Origin: Bifidobacterium pluvialisilvae
GTDB lineage: Bacteria > Actinomycetota > Actinomycetes > Actinomycetales > Bifidobacteriaceae
Length of the DNA: 64,000 bases
Assembly (NCBI RefSeq): GCF_019331695.1
Contig: NZ_JAHBBI010000004.1
Coordinates: 62,001 to 126,000 of the forward strand
Direction of reading: 5' to 3'
The position numbers and the translations under genes were made by a program. The notes under the pieces were generated by a model. That model was not told the DNA's origin. It worked only from the letters and a program-made list of their open reading frames with translations, and searched no databases. The first letter of the stretch is position 1. Every line of letters starts with the position of its first letter. This document shows, one piece after another, positions 36,466 to 46,192 of this stretch.

Positions 36466-37557
36466 ATGGCAGAAGAGTTTCCCGCGGCGAAGACCGCAGT
36501 GGAGGAATACCACCGCATCGAGCAGGACATGAGCCAGCCCGACGTGGCCTCCAACCCCGACAAGATGCGCAAGCTCGGGCGTCGTCACGCCGAACTGAGC
36601 GTCATCGTCTCCGCATACGAGCGGTACACGTCGCTGAACGACGACTACGAGGCCGCCAAGGAGATGGCCTCCGAGGACCCCGACTTCGCCGAGGAGGCCA
36701 AGCGGCTCGAGGCGGAGATCCCCGAGGCGCGTGAGAAGCTGCGCACCGCGCTGATTCCGCGCGACCCGGATGATGCGCGCGACACCATCATGGAGATCAA
36801 GGCCGGCGCGGGCGGCGAGGAGGCCGCGCTGTTCGCCGGCGACCTGCTGCGCATGTACACGCGCTATGCGGAGCGTCGCGGCTGGTCCACCGAGATCCAG
36901 AGCCAGAACGGCACCGAGCTCGGCGGCGTCAAGGACGTGCAGATCGCCATCCGCGCCAAGGGCACCGTGGCGCCGGCCGATGGCGTGTGGGCGTCGCTCA
37001 AATACGAGGGCGGTGTGCACCGTGTGCAGCGTGTGCCCGTCACCGAATCACAGGGCCGCATCCAGACCTCGGCCGCCGGCGTCATCGTGTTCCCCGAGGC
37101 CGACGATGACGACGACGAGATCGTCATCGACCCGAAGGACCTCAAGATCGACATCTTCATGAGCTCCGGCCCCGGCGGCCAGTCCGTGAACACCACGTAC
37201 TCCGCCGTGCGCATGACCCACATCCCCACCGGCATCGTGGTGAGCATGCAGGACGAGAAGTCGCAGATCCAGAACCGCGCCGCCGCCCTGCGCGTGCTCA
37301 AGTCGCGCCTGCTCGCCATGAAGCATGAGCAGGAGGCCGCCGAGGCCGCCGACATGCGTCACTCCCAGGTGCGTTCGCTCGACCGTTCCGAACGCATCCG
37401 CACCTACAACTTCCCCGAGAACCGCATCGTCGACCATCGTACGAACTACAAGGCGTACAACCTCGACCAGGTGCTCGACGGCGACCTGCAGGCCGTCATC
37501 GACTCCGACATCCAGGCCGACGAGGCCGCCCGCCTCGCCGCCGCCGACAAGCAGTGA
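36466..37557 (+). CDS. prfA: Peptide chain release factor 1
   Basis: A 363-residue class I release factor recognising UAA/UAG. The GGQ motif that triggers hydrolysis is at residues 237-239 ([17 protein letters not shown]). The stop-codon-recognition tripeptide region reads [17 protein letters not shown]; the P-x-T form is the RF1 type, not the SPF of RF2. Gene order rpmE-prfA-prmC matches other actinobacteria. Its glutamine would be methylated by PrmC encoded next. Confidence 0.98.
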   Translation: MAEEFPAAKTAVEEYHRIEQDMSQPDVASNPDKMRKLGRRHAELSVIVSAYERYTSLNDDYEAAKEMASEDPDFAEEAKRLEAEIPEAREKLRTALIPRDPDDARDTIMEIKAGAGGEEAALFAGDLLRMYTRYAERRGWSTEIQSQNGTELGGVKDVQIAIRAKGTVAPADGVWASLKYEGGVHRVQRVPVTESQGRIQTSAAGVIVFPEADDDDDEIVIDPKDLKIDIFMSSGPGGQSVNTTYSAVRMTHIPTGIVVSMQDEKSQIQNRAAALRVLKSRLLAMKHEQEAAEAADMRHSQVRSLDRSERIRTYNFPENRIVDHRTNYKAYNLDQVLDGDLQAVIDSDIQADEAARLAAADKQ

Positions 37558-37578
37558 CCGGGACGAGGCCCTGACAAC

Positions 37579-37627
37579 GGCTCCCCTCGTAGAGGGGAGC
37601 CGGCTCGCGAAGCGGGACCGAGGGGGA
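37579..37627. repeat. GGCTCCCCTC...GAGGGGAGCC hairpin repeat between prfA and prmC
   Basis: 10-bp perfect arms (37579-37588 and 37592-37601) with a GTA loop are followed by GGCTCGCGAAGCGGGACCGAG and a G-rich end. The same GCTCCCCTC core forms the terminator at 58334. From memory, similar units recur in gut-bacterial genomes. Here there is no U-tract, and the G-rich end may serve as the prmC RBS. Confidence 0.75.
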
Positions 37628-37643
37628 GGAGGCGCCGTCGGCA

Positions 37644-38546
37644 GTGGAACACATGAATATCACCGAAACGCTCAAGGAAGCCGAGCGCGAACTCGCCGCG
37701 GCAGGCGTCGACACGCCAGCCTTCGACGCGAAGCTGCTGCTCGCCCATGCGGCCGGCATCGCACCGCGGGACGTCGACATGCTCCGTCTGCTGGGGCGTC
37801 CGCTTCCCGAATCATTCGACGCCGACGCCTACCACGCCATGATCGCCCGCCGTGCCGCGCGCGAGCCGTTGCAGCACATCACCGGTCATGCCCCGTTCCG
37901 CTACCTCGATGTGGAGGTCGGCCCGGGCGTGTTCATCCCCCGTCCGGAGACCGAGACCGTCGTGCAGGCCGGAATCGACTGGCTCGCCGGGCGGCACATC
38001 GCAGACCCCCGCATCGTGGACCTGTGCGCCGGCAGCGGCGTCATCGGCCTGTCCGCCGCCGTGGAGGTCGCCGGCAGCGAGGTATGGGCCGTGGAACTCA
38101 GCGAACCCACCCATGCATGGACCGAACGCAACCGGCGACGCGTCGTCGCCGACCATCCCGACGTGGGGGAGCGGTACCATCTCGTCCTCGGCGACGCCAC
38201 GGCGCCCGAAACCCTCCGCGATCTCGACGGCACCATCGACCTCGTGATATCCAACCCGCCGTACGTCCCCGAATCCGAAATCCCCGAACAGCCCGAAGTA
38301 CGCGACCACGACCCCGAACTCGCCTTATACGGCGGGTCGGCCGACGGACTGCGCATCCCCGAACGCATCATCGACCGTGCGGCGACGCTGCTGCGAGACG
38401 GCGGCGCGCTCGTCATGGAACACGACATCTCACAGGGCGCGGCATTACGCGCATACGCCGCCGCGCGCGGGTTCGCCGACCCGCGCACCGGCGACGACCT
38501 CACCGGCCGTCCACGCTACCTGTTCGCGGTGAAGGCCGGCATATAG
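37644..38546 (+). CDS. prmC: Release factor glutamine methyltransferase
   Basis: A 300-residue SAM-dependent methyltransferase that modifies the GGQ glutamine of release factors. GTG 37644 or ATG 37653 may start it; GGAGGAGG lies about 11 bases before the former. An N-terminal helical domain (residues about 1-80) precedes the Rossmann fold with IVDLCAGSGVIGLSAAVEV and the catalytic NPPY at 204-207 (DLVISNPPYVPESEI). It is coupled with prfA across a short repeat and converges with the acetyltransferase gene, stops 5 bp apart. Confidence 0.95.
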   Translation: MEHMNITETLKEAERELAAAGVDTPAFDAKLLLAHAAGIAPRDVDMLRLLGRPLPESFDADAYHAMIARRAAREPLQHITGHAPFRYLDVEVGPGVFIPRPETETVVQAGIDWLAGRHIADPRIVDLCAGSGVIGLSAAVEVAGSEVWAVELSEPTHAWTERNRRRVVADHPDVGERYHLVLGDATAPETLRDLDGTIDLVISNPPYVPESEIPEQPEVRDHDPELALYGGSADGLRIPERIIDRAATLLRDGGALVMEHDISQGAALRAYAAARGFADPRTGDDLTGRPRYLFAVKAGI

Positions 38547-38551
38547 GACGT

Positions 38552-39208
38552 CTATTGCGCGTACTCCTGATACGCGCTGGCGTCCGCGTCGGTGATGGTC
38601 CTGATGACCCGGGCCGGATTGCCCACCGCCACCGAATTCGCCGGAATGTCCTTCGTCACCACGGCGCCCGCGCCGATCACGCATCCGTCGCCGATCGTCA
38701 CGCCGCCCAGCACCGTCACATTGCCGCCGAACCAGCAGTTCGACCCGATGACAATCGGCTCGCCGTACTCGTAGTCGTAGAAGCTGCCGTCCTCGCGCTG
38801 CCGCACGTTGCGGTCCTGCCAGCGCAGCGGATGCATCGGCGGCAGCAGCGACACGTTCGGGCCGAACAGCACGTCGTCGCCGATCGTCACCGGCGCGCAG
38901 TCGAGCACCGTGAAATTGAAGTTCGCGAACACGCGCTCGCCGATCGTCATATGGATGCCGTAGTCGAAGAACACGGGTCCCATCACATCGAGGCCCTTGC
39001 CGTGGCCCGGCAGCAGCTCGTCCAGCACCTCGGCGCGGGTCTTCTCGTCGTTGCGGGAGAGCGCGTTGAACTTCGTGCACAGGTCTCCGGCCGTTTTACG
39101 CAGCGCCACGAGTTCGGGGTCGGACGCGTCGTACAGTTTGCCGGCGAGCATTTCCTCGCGTTCGCTGGCGCGCGGGGTCCGGGGGGTAATCGGGGGTGTG
39201 TTGGTCAT
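38552..39208 (-). CDS. Maltose/galactoside-type O-acetyltransferase (hexapeptide repeat)
   Basis: A 218-residue left-handed beta-helix acetyltransferase from ATG 39208 (AAAAGGAAG upstream). The N-terminal Mac domain is EREEMLAGKLYDASDPELVALR...CTKFNAL. Hexapeptide repeats follow (VFANFNFTVLDCAPVTIGDDVLFGP), with the catalytic His in LLPPMHPLRW and the C-terminal IGAGAVVTKDIPANSVAVGNPARVIR. It acetylates sugars such as maltose or galactosides. It is inserted antisense between prmC and sua5, which are normally neighbours, so it is probably a later insertion. Confidence 0.93.
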   Translation of the reverse strand: MTNTPPITPRTPRASEREEMLAGKLYDASDPELVALRKTAGDLCTKFNALSRNDEKTRAEVLDELLPGHGKGLDVMGPVFFDYGIHMTIGERVFANFNFTVLDCAPVTIGDDVLFGPNVSLLPPMHPLRWQDRNVRQREDGSFYDYEYGEPIVIGSNCWFGGNVTVLGGVTIGDGCVIGAGAVVTKDIPANSVAVGNPARVIRTITDADASAYQEYAQ

Positions 39209-39248
39209 CGTGCACTTCCTTTTACGTGTGTGTACGTTCGTATCGTAG

Positions 39249-39312
39249 TTCACGAATCGCGAGATACACCCCGAAAACCGGCTTTTCGGAGTGGTATCTC
39301 GCGATTCGTGAA
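39249..39312. repeat. 19-bp perfect inverted repeat with nested hairpin
   Basis: Arms TTCACGAATCGCGAGATAC (39249-39267) and its complement (39294-39312) enclose an inner CCGAAAA/TTTTCGG hairpin. It sits between the divergent acetyltransferase and sua5 genes, so it is not a terminator for either. It is a candidate regulatory cruciform or repeat element. Confidence 0.8.
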
Positions 39313-39373
39313 TTGGCGTGCGGCCATCGTCGGGGCGCAGTGATGCAATAATGAGGCTCGAAAGGGAGGAAAC

Positions 39374-40033
39374 ATGGTCCGAATCATGCCGATTGATGAG
39401 ACGTCACTGGCCGTCGCGGCCGATACGATCCGCAGCGGCGGGATCGTCGTGCTGCCCACCGACACGGTGTACGGCGTCGCATGCGACCCGCGCAACCGCG
39501 ACGCCGTGGCGAGGATCTTCGCCGCGAAGCATCGTCCCGCGGCCAAGACGCTGCAGGTGCTGTTCTCGTCCGTCGACGAACTCGCCGACTACGCGCTCGA
39601 GCTGCCGGTGCCGCTCGACCGCCTCTCCCGCGCGTTCCTGCCGGGGGCGTTCTCGCCGATCTGCATCGCACGCGACGACTGCCCGCTGGTCACGGTCCGC
39701 ACCGTCGCGAACGCGCATCCCTCCCGGACGCAGGGCATCCGCGTGCCCGATTCCGAGGACACGCTGCGGATCCTCCGCGTCACGGGTCCGCTCGCCGCAT
39801 CCAGCGCCAACCTCTCCGGCGGCGAATCCGCCCAGACCGCGCGGCAGGCGGCGGACGCGCTCGGCGATTCGGTCGACCTGTATCTTGATGGCGGCCCCAC
39901 GCCCGGCCCGTTGTCGAGTACAGTGGTGGCGTCGGACGTTCACGGACGGGACGGCATCGCCATCCTGCGCGAAGGCGTGATCGACCAACGCACCATCCGC
40001 CAGGCGCTGCACGACCCGACCCCCGCCGCATGA
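39374..40033 (+). CDS. sua5: L-threonylcarbamoyladenylate synthase (Sua5/YrdC/YwlC)
   Basis: A 219-residue enzyme making threonylcarbamoyl-AMP for tRNA t6A37. RBS AAAGGGAGGA precedes ATG 39374. Family signatures are GGIVVLPTDTVYGVACDP, IFAAKHRPAAKTLQVLF, the LPGAFSPICIA strand, GIRVPDSEDTLRILR and PLAASSANLSGGESAQT. The C-terminal Sua5 domain is absent, as in YrdC-like bacterial forms. It lies in the conserved position between prmC and wecA. Confidence 0.95.
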   Translation: MVRIMPIDETSLAVAADTIRSGGIVVLPTDTVYGVACDPRNRDAVARIFAAKHRPAAKTLQVLFSSVDELADYALELPVPLDRLSRAFLPGAFSPICIARDDCPLVTVRTVANAHPSRTQGIRVPDSEDTLRILRVTGPLAASSANLSGGESAQTARQAADALGDSVDLYLDGGPTPGPLSSTVVASDVHGRDGIAILREGVIDQRTIRQALHDPTPAA

Positions 40034-40076
40034 ACGGGCGGCGACGCACGACGAACACGATGATGGAGAGCAGCAC

Positions 40077-41321
40077 ATGAGAATCTACCTGTTCATCGCC
40101 GCCATTGCCGGCGGCGCGACGTTCCTGCTGACGCCGATCGTCCGCCACGTGGCCATCGAATTCGGCGCGGTCGGCCAGGTGCGCGCCCGCGACGTGCATA
40201 CGGTGCCGACCCCTCGCATGGGCGGCGTCGGCATGATGCTCGGCTTCGTGGTAGCCATGTGCTTCGCCAGCCGGCTGTCGCTGACGCGCGGGCTGTTCCA
40301 CAATTCCCTGCAGCCGTGGATCATCACCATCGGCGCAGTGCTCGTCTGCCTGCTCGGCGTGTGCGACGACCGCTGGGACCTCGACTGGATGCTCAAGCTC
40401 GCCGGCCAGCTCATCATCTCCGTGTTCGTGGCATGGGGAGGACTGCAGGTGGTGTCGCTGCCGTTCGGCTCCCTCGTCGCCGCGTCGCCGAGCATGTCCA
40501 TGGCCATCACGGCCATCCTCATCGTGGCGTCCATCAACGCCGTGAATTTCGTCGATGGCCTCGATGGCCTGTCGTCGGGCATCGTGGCGATCGGCGGCGT
40601 CGCGTTCGCCATCTATTCGTACATCATCGCCCGCAATTCACCCAGCTATGCGTCGATGGCCACGATGATCGACGTGGCCCTCGTCGGCATCTGCGTCGGG
40701 TTCATCCTGCACAACTGGCATCCGGCGAAACTGTTCATGGGCGATTCCGGCTCCATGCTGCTCGGCTATCTCGTCACCTGCGCGTCGATCGTCATGACCG
40801 GGCGCCTCGACCCGACGACCATCCACGCCAGCATCTTCCTGCCCATGTTCATGCCGATACTGCTGCCCGTGCTCGTATTGTTCCTGCCGGTGCTCGACAT
40901 GTGCCTGGCCATTACGAGGCGTCTGGCGAAGGGCCAGTCGCCGATGCACCCCGACCGCATGCACCTGCACCACCGCATGCTGCGCATCGGGCACACGGTG
41001 CAGGGGGCCGTGCTCATCCTATGGGGCTGGGCGGCGCTCATCGCCTTCGGCTCGATCATGGTCCTGTTCTTCAGCGTCAGATACGTGGCCATCGGCTTCG
41101 TCATCGCCGCCGCGATACTGACGTTCGCCACGCTGTACCCGTATTTCCGCCGCCGCATCCCCGAGATTCGCGAGGAGAACGCCGCCATGTCCGCCGCGCG
41201 CGAATCGGCGAAGGGTAATATGGGACGTCCGAAACATAGCACGGATACGGTTACGACGGGACGACACCGCCGGCCCGGCCGTACGCCGGCCGGACCGGAT
41301 GACAAACGCGAAACGCACTGA
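40077..41321 (+). CDS. Undecaprenyl-phosphate sugar-1-phosphate transferase (WecA/TagO-like)
   Basis: A 414-residue multi-pass membrane enzyme of the MraY/WecA family. It transfers a HexNAc-1-P to undecaprenyl phosphate to start cell-wall polysaccharide synthesis. Signatures: TVPTPRMGGVGMMLG, FVDGLDGLSSGI (Mg-binding DGxD), NWHPAKLFMGDSGSMLLGYL, and the C-terminal HPDRMHLHHRMLRIGH with the WecA-specific HLHHR. About 11 membrane segments end in a basic cytoplasmic tail. It is the homologue of rfe next to sua5 in other actinobacteria. Confidence 0.93.
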   Translation: MRIYLFIAAIAGGATFLLTPIVRHVAIEFGAVGQVRARDVHTVPTPRMGGVGMMLGFVVAMCFASRLSLTRGLFHNSLQPWIITIGAVLVCLLGVCDDRWDLDWMLKLAGQLIISVFVAWGGLQVVSLPFGSLVAASPSMSMAITAILIVASINAVNFVDGLDGLSSGIVAIGGVAFAIYSYIIARNSPSYASMATMIDVALVGICVGFILHNWHPAKLFMGDSGSMLLGYLVTCASIVMTGRLDPTTIHASIFLPMFMPILLPVLVLFLPVLDMCLAITRRLAKGQSPMHPDRMHLHHRMLRIGHTVQGAVLILWGWAALIAFGSIMVLFFSVRYVAIGFVIAAAILTFATLYPYFRRRIPEIREENAAMSAARESAKGNMGRPKHSTDTVTTGRHRRPGRTPAGPDDKRETH

Positions 41322-41396
41322 AACGCGAAACGCACTGACGGCATGCACACCGACGATACGCAAAACGACGATTACCGACGACGGATGGAAGACACG

Positions 41397-41921
41397 ATGA
41401 ACGACAAGACCACCGACGACAACATCACCACCGACGAGAAGACCGGCGACAAGCCGCGCGGCCGCTTCGGCCGGCCGAAGCGCGCCGGCGAGGAGACCAT
41501 CTGGGAGCTCATGTACCGGGCCATCTACCAGAGCCTGCTGTTCATCGGCATCTTCGCCGTGGTCGGCGTGATCGTGGGCTACATGTTCTATGGCCTGCCG
41601 GGCATCTGGTCGGCGGTCATGGCCTTGGTGGCCGTGGTGCTGTTCTGCCTGTCCAACCCCGTGCTCGTGGCCATCCTCAGCCGTATGCACCTGCGTCCGG
41701 CCGCGTATCTTACCTGGTTCCTGCTCGGCTGGATGATCAAGGTGGCCATCGTGGCGGTGATTCTGCTGAGCATCAAGGACGCCACGTGGCTCAATCCCAA
41801 GCTGTGCGCCATCCTGCTGCTGGTCGGCGCGATGATCATCCTTGCCGCCGAGGTGCATACGGCCGCCACGTCGCGCGTCCCGTATGTCGACCCGCCGACG
41901 CGCGATTCTTCCAAGGACTGA
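41397..41921 (+). CDS. Small four-helix membrane protein, AtpI-like by position
   Basis: A 174-residue protein; the start MNDKTTDDN (ATG 41397, GGAAG upstream) is preferred over ATG 41343. A charged, Asp/Lys/Arg-rich head is followed by four hydrophobic segments (SLLFIGIFAVVGVIVGY, GIWSAVMALVAVVLFCL, YLTWFLLGWMIKVAIVAVIL, KLCAILLLVGAMIILAAEV) and a polar tail. In mycobacteria the gene between rfe and atpB encodes an AtpI-like membrane protein with this layout, so this is probably its orthologue. Here guaB follows instead of atpB. Function inferred from position only. Confidence 0.75.
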   Translation: MNDKTTDDNITTDEKTGDKPRGRFGRPKRAGEETIWELMYRAIYQSLLFIGIFAVVGVIVGYMFYGLPGIWSAVMALVAVVLFCLSNPVLVAILSRMHLRPAAYLTWFLLGWMIKVAIVAVILLSIKDATWLNPKLCAILLLVGAMIILAAEVHTAATSRVPYVDPPTRDSSKD

Positions 41922-41928
41922 GACGCCG

Positions 41929-41951
41929 ATTTCGTGTCCAAGACACGAAAT
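41929..41951. terminator. Perfect hairpin between AtpI-like gene and guaB
   Basis: Arms ATTTCGTGTC and GACACGAAAT with loop CAA; no U-tract. Lying 7 bp after one gene and 37 bp before the next, it may be a terminator or a guaB leader element. Confidence 0.55.
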
Positions 41952-41978
41952 GGTAATGAGGTCTACGCACGCCTATAG

Positions 41979-43532
<1,554 letters not shown>

Positions 43533-43554
43533 TCCTGAATCACGCTGAACCCAC

Positions 43555-43666
43555 GCAAGTAGCCGGCCACCGTTCCGTCCCCACCAAGGGAACGTGAACG
43601 GTGGCCGGCTACTTGCGGTGTCTTTCGGTCGTTTTCATGGCGAAAAACGACCGAAAGACACCGCAA
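43555..43666. repeat. Two consecutive long perfect inverted repeats after guaB
   Basis: First: 20-bp arms GCAAGTAGCCGGCCACCGTT (43555-43574) and complement (43597-43616). Second: 23-bp arms at 43613-43635 and 43644-43666 with an 8-base loop. The two overlap by four bases. Neither has a U-tract. They lie between convergent guaB and the arylsulfotransferase gene. Confidence 0.88.
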
Positions 43667-43726
43667 ATTCCAGGTACCGGGGTCATCCGCCCGTATTTCG
43701 GTGCCCGGGCGGGCGGTATCGCGGCG

Positions 43727-45448
43727 TTACGCGAACCAGAACCCCTGGAAATCGTATTTGAACACGCGGTAGATGAACACGCTGTTGATTTTCATCGTGT
43801 AGTCGCGCAGCAGCGTGCCATCCGCGGTGTATACGTCCCATGTGCCCTTGATGCCCGATTCGGTGATGATCGTGCCGTCCGAATACTCCTCGGCGCTGCT
43901 GATATACCCTGAATACGGCACCGCGAAGCGTTTGACCAGCCTGTACGTGCCCGCCTTCTCATCGACGAGATACTTCTGGAAGTACGATTTGTTGCTCGTG
44001 TCCTTCGATGCGAGATTCGTCACCATGCCGGGGATCTGCGACCAGTCGTAGTCGGTCGTCGAACTCACGCCGCCGTTGTTGTTGAACATGTAGATGTAGT
44101 ACTGGCCGTCGGGCAGCGAATCATCTTTCTCGACCGTCACCGTGTGCTGGCCGCCTGAACTGGGGAAGTCGCCGATCTTGGCGAGGTTGTATGTCGCATA
44201 GTCGGTGCTTTGCCAGAACGTCTTCTCGCCGATGATGTATTTGAGCGTCGGTTTGGTGCTCACATCGTCGATCTTGATGATGGACGACGTCTCACGCGAA
44301 CTGACGATGATGCTATCGTCGTCGGCCACGTACTGGATGGTGTTGAGATGAATCCAGTCCCATGCGTCCGAACCGCTGTCGGTGGACGTGGCCTTGGCGT
44401 CGGCGTCATGCTTGGTGCTTGCCTTGTATGAGGTCATGAGCGTGCCCATGTCGACCGCCAGCGTGGTCTTGCCGGTGGCGAGGTTCACGCGCACGACCTT
44501 GTCCTGCACGGAGTTGCCCTTCATGTCGGTGGCGAGCACGAGCAGGTCGCCGTCGTCGTCGAACACGTAGTCGTGGTGGAGGATGTAGCGGTCGCCGAGA
44601 TTGTAGAACTTCTCGATGCGGCCGAGCCTGTTCATCGCCACGATGTCGTGTGTGGAGGCGCTGTAGTACATGAGCCCGTCCTTGAAGACGAGTCGCTGTG
44701 CGCGATAGTAGAGGATGGGGATTTCGCCGCGCAGCACGCCATAATCGTCATACAGGTAGATGAGGTCCTGTTCGTTGCTGTCGTTGCCGAGCACCGCGTA
44801 CAGGCCGTTGCCCATCGTGCCGGCGTATTGCGTTTCGGTGCCGGCCTGCGTCACGGAATGGTCGAGCTGGACCTGCTCGTCGCCGATGGTGGCCGGTGCC
44901 GTGCGGTGGATGACACGCGTGGTGGTGCTGCCGTCCTGCTTGGTCATCGTGATGGTGATGTCGTTGCTCTTGCCGGGAATCAGACCAAGGACTTGGAACT
45001 CATGCACGGTGGAGTAGCCGTCGCCGCCGGACGGTGTGGCGGAGAAGTCGGGGTAGTCGGTCGATGGTGCGCTCACCGTATAGGAGACCTTGACGATGTC
45101 GTCGGTCTTGAAATACACGTACAGCGACGTCGTGTTGGTCCCATACGGGTTGTTCTCCACCAGCATGTGGTCGGCTGTCCAGCTGCCGGACGACTTCTTC
45201 TCGTCGAGTTTGGTCTGCGCCGCCTCCTGGTATTCCTTCGTATAGATGCTCTTGATTTCGGAGGAGACGTCGGTCTTCGCGGACGCCCGTTGCGTGGAGA
45301 ACGCGACGATGCCGACCGTCGCGGCCATGGCGACGGCGACGACCGCGCTGCACACGGTCTGTATGGTGCGACGGGTACGGGCGGAGACGGATGGTCGGGT
45401 TTGGGAATCCGGGGATTCCCGGAGTCCGACGGCTTGCGCGATGTTCAT
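43727..45448 (-). CDS. Exported/membrane-anchored aryl-sulfate sulfotransferase (AssT-like)
   Basis: A 573-residue protein from ATG 45448 (GAAAGG upstream). A basic head (residues 1-30) and a hydrophobic segment (VCSAVVAVAMAATVGIVAF) form a signal anchor, so the rest faces outward. The body has the arylsulfotransferase beta-propeller marks: ILHHDYVFDDDGDLLVLATD (His region), WDWIHLNTIQYVADDDSIIVSSRETSSIIKID (shown in part) and MFNNNGG. In AssT enzymes a His accepts the sulfuryl group from a phenolic sulfate and passes it to another phenol. The canonical SSRHQS is SSRETS here, so activity should be tested. No dsbA/dsbB-like partners are adjacent. Confidence 0.82.
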   Translation of the reverse strand: MNIAQAVGLRESPDSQTRPSVSARTRRTIQTVCSAVVAVAMAATVGIVAFSTQRASAKTDVSSEIKSIYTKEYQEAAQTKLDEKKSSGSWTADHMLVENNPYGTNTTSLYVYFKTDDIVKVSYTVSAPSTDYPDFSATPSGGDGYSTVHEFQVLGLIPGKSNDITITMTKQDGSTTTRVIHRTAPATIGDEQVQLDHSVTQAGTETQYAGTMGNGLYAVLGNDSNEQDLIYLYDDYGVLRGEIPILYYRAQRLVFKDGLMYYSASTHDIVAMNRLGRIEKFYNLGDRYILHHDYVFDDDGDLLVLATDMKGNSVQDKVVRVNLATGKTTLAVDMGTLMTSYKASTKHDADAKATSTDSGSDAWDWIHLNTIQYVADDDSIIVSSRETSSIIKIDDVSTKPTLKYIIGEKTFWQSTDYATYNLAKIGDFPSSGGQHTVTVEKDDSLPDGQYYIYMFNNNGGVSSTTDYDWSQIPGMVTNLASKDTSNKSYFQKYLVDEKAGTYRLVKRFAVPYSGYISSAEEYSDGTIITESGIKGTWDVYTADGTLLRDYTMKINSVFIYRVFKYDFQGFWFA

Positions 45449-45759
45449 ACTGGCCTTTCGACGGGACGACTGCGCGCGGCATGGCGTGTGCGGATGGCCG
45501 CACACGCTGCGCACGGCTGGTGTGCCCGATGCGTGGATTCGCGCGCGAATGCCTTCAATCTACGGTCGCCGTCTCCATTGAATCTGGACCGAAACTGAAA
45601 GCCGCGTGCGAACTCCCGCAATCATCCCTGAGGATGATATTCCCCGGTCGCCATGGATGACGTCAGAGGTGATATCTCGCCGGATGATTGCCATGGTGTG
45701 GGCGTGTGCGTCTGCCTGATTGCCTCCACCGTTTCTATGACGATGGATTCCCCCGCAAC

Positions 45760-46090
45760 AATGCTGTGAATACGGTGTAATCCATGATTTCGCTTCGTGT
45801 TCGATGGATTACGCCGCTTTTCGTCATTATGACGCCGTCGTCCATCGAAAATAGGGTGATTCCCATGGATTACGGCGCATTTTCGCATGAAATGCACCGT
45901 CGTCCATGACGGCTGGGGAAGTCGGCTCTTCAAAACCGCATGATTCCAACGATTCCTGAATCCCGACCGTCAAATCTTGATGGACGACGCCGCAAAAACC
46001 ACTATTGTGCGGCGTCGTCCATCGCAATGAGGCCTTTTCTCATGGACGATGCCACAAATCCGCCGGATTGTCGCTTCATCCATCGGAATC
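45760..46090. repeat. Array of degenerate paired palindromes (ATGGAyrACGsCGC half-sites)
   Basis: At least nine half-sites resembling ATGGATTACGGCGC or ATGGACGACGCCGC occur in alternating orientation. The best pair is a 16-bp perfect dyad, GATGGACGACGCCGCA (45979-45994) with its complement (46008-46023). Others are imperfect (45770/45805, 45831/45874, 46041/46068). The 744-bp gap 45449-46192 contains the arylsulfotransferase upstream region and this array; no gene is seen. Confidence 0.75.
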
Positions 46091-46164
46091 AGCCGGTTTC
46101 CTCGTAGACGGAGATGTTCGATTCACTGTAATACTTTTTGACAATATCGAGCCGAAAGGTCAAT

Positions 46165-46190
46165 GGTGCACAATCATTTATGATTGCACC
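46165..46190 (-). terminator. Possible terminator after the DUF4352-like gene
   Basis: Imperfect hairpin with arms GGTGCA(CA)ATCAT and ATGATTGCACC, directly after the stop codon on the minus strand; the tail is only weakly T-rich. Confidence 0.4.
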
Positions 46191-46192
46191 TG

